Shown here: positions 63,440-64,000 of the stretch, piece after piece | Numbering within the stretch: position 1 is the first letter of the stretch | How the letters are laid out: every line of letters starts with the position of its first letter | From: Symbiodinium kawagutii | Lineage: Eukaryota; Sar; Dinophyceae; Suessiales; Symbiodiniaceae | NCBI GenBank assembly: GCA_009767595.1 | Contig: VSDK01026071.1 | Location: forward strand, 4,486 to 68,485 | Reading direction: 5' to 3' | DNA: 64,000 bases | Notes under the pieces: generated by a model | The model's database searches: none | What the model saw: the letters and a program-made list of their open reading frames with translations, nothing else | What the model was told of the DNA's origin: nothing | Translations under genes and position numbers: made by a program

Positions 63440-63529
63440 ATGTGCTGAGCGTCCATAAATACGCGCAACATAGACCCCAAATTACCCAAATCCTTGAGTG
63501 TTTGTATGTATGACATATACATTAATGGG

Positions 63530-63790
63530 AAATCACCAGCTCAACTAGGTTTACAGAATCCCTGTAACTATGGTTACAATTACAAACTAACTCAGCATCC
63601 CAAACAAGTACTAACCATAGTTCTACTGTAAACCATCAGTTCTCGGAATCTACCAAACAATTACAAACTAATTGCAACTATAGTTACAATTACTAATGGT
63701 TTATAATTAGTTACCATAGTTATAACTAATATTGTTACTAATGGTTCTTATTACTAACTAACTATAACTATGTTACCCATTAGTTATCGG
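63530..63790. repeat. AACTATAGTTACAATTAC palindromic repeats
   Basis: Degenerate units of ACTATRGTTACAATTAC and their inverses over ~250 bases; could form cruciforms. Non-coding. Confidence 0.7.
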
Positions 63791-63796
63791 AATGGT

Positions 63797-64000
63797 TCAC
63801 ATGTCCCATATGTCCAGATCCCACAATTTCGTGCCACCACCGCAGCCAGGACACTGGGCCGGTGCTGCTCCCATGGGACCGCCCTTGGCCCATCCAGGGC
63901 CCTGCTCCATACCTGGCCCTGGCCCCTGCTGAATGTTGCTGCGACAACGTTTGCAGTACGTGATCAGAAGCCTCAGCAAAGGCTCTGCTCCCAGATCTGG
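63797..64000 (-). CDS. C-terminus of a C-x2-C...C-x2-C protein, 5' end beyond right edge
   Basis: The minus frame is open from the window edge: LLRLLITYCKRCRSNIQQ, a Gly/Pro/Met linker (GPGPGMEQGPGWAKGGPMGA), then QCPGCGGGTKLWDLDIWDM and TGA at 63797. Two Cys pairs 31 residues apart would fit a zinc-binding ribbon, though the linker is unusually long and Gly/Pro-rich. A RanBP2-type finger is an alternative. Confidence 0.6.
   Translation of the reverse strand, partial: PDLGAEPLLRLLITYCKRCRSNIQQGPGPGMEQGPGWAKGGPMGAAPAQCPGCGGGTKLWDLDIWDM

Overview
The window looks like nuclear DNA of a dinoflagellate. The evidence is indirect but consistent. Coding sequence comes in short GC-rich blocks (about 50-250 bases) with third codon positions biased to G/C. 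Candidate splice sites include GT, GC and perhaps GA donors and AG|G acceptors. Introns are short and often consist almost entirely of inverted-repeat elements. There are long simple-sequence tracts and very little recognisable intergenic regulation. One 11-base exact match to the 3' end of the dinoflagellate spliced leader lies upstream of an intronless ORF. No rRNA, tRNA, CRISPR array, bacterial operon or viral gene was recognised. The genus cannot be assigned from this sequence alone.

Layout. 0-5 kb: a long intronless coiled-coil ORF leaving the left edge, then many minus-strand exons. 6.4-10.5 kb: minus-strand exons, including a beta-rich repeat domain split by an element-containing intron and a Tudor-like W-A-D-G-D segment. 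12.1-12.8 kb: a 241-codon intronless membrane-protein-like ORF. 13.4-14.2 kb: a plus-strand gene with three exons and two element-filled introns. 14.6-31.5 kb: mostly minus-strand exons (SPRY-like, KYGALN-type, zinc-site-like), one broken copy at 26 kb, an assembly gap at 28.9 kb, and a small two-exon gene at 30.4-30.8 kb. 31.5-50 kb: sparse exons in AT-rich and minisatellite DNA. 50.5-56.4 kb: coiled-coil exons, a plus-strand gene with two element introns (51.5-52.3 kb), a 71-bp satellite and three plus-strand ORFs. 58.0-58.9 kb: a four-exon plus-strand gene. 59.2-62.6 kb: minus-strand exons ending in a striking Cys-Gly repeat exon. The right edge carries the C-terminus of a C-x2-C...C-x2-C protein.

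The main observation is two or three families of roughly 100-200 bp terminal-inverted-repeat elements that sit inside, and in several places exactly as, introns. The splice donor lies in the element's own terminal repeat, and reading phase is kept across the junctions. This fits the introner model (transposable elements that create introns), which established work has reported in several protists including dinoflagellates. Most exon calls are single-sequence inferences from frame openness, codon bias, amino-acid composition and splice phase; no homology search was possible. Exon edges are approximate unless splice sites are named.
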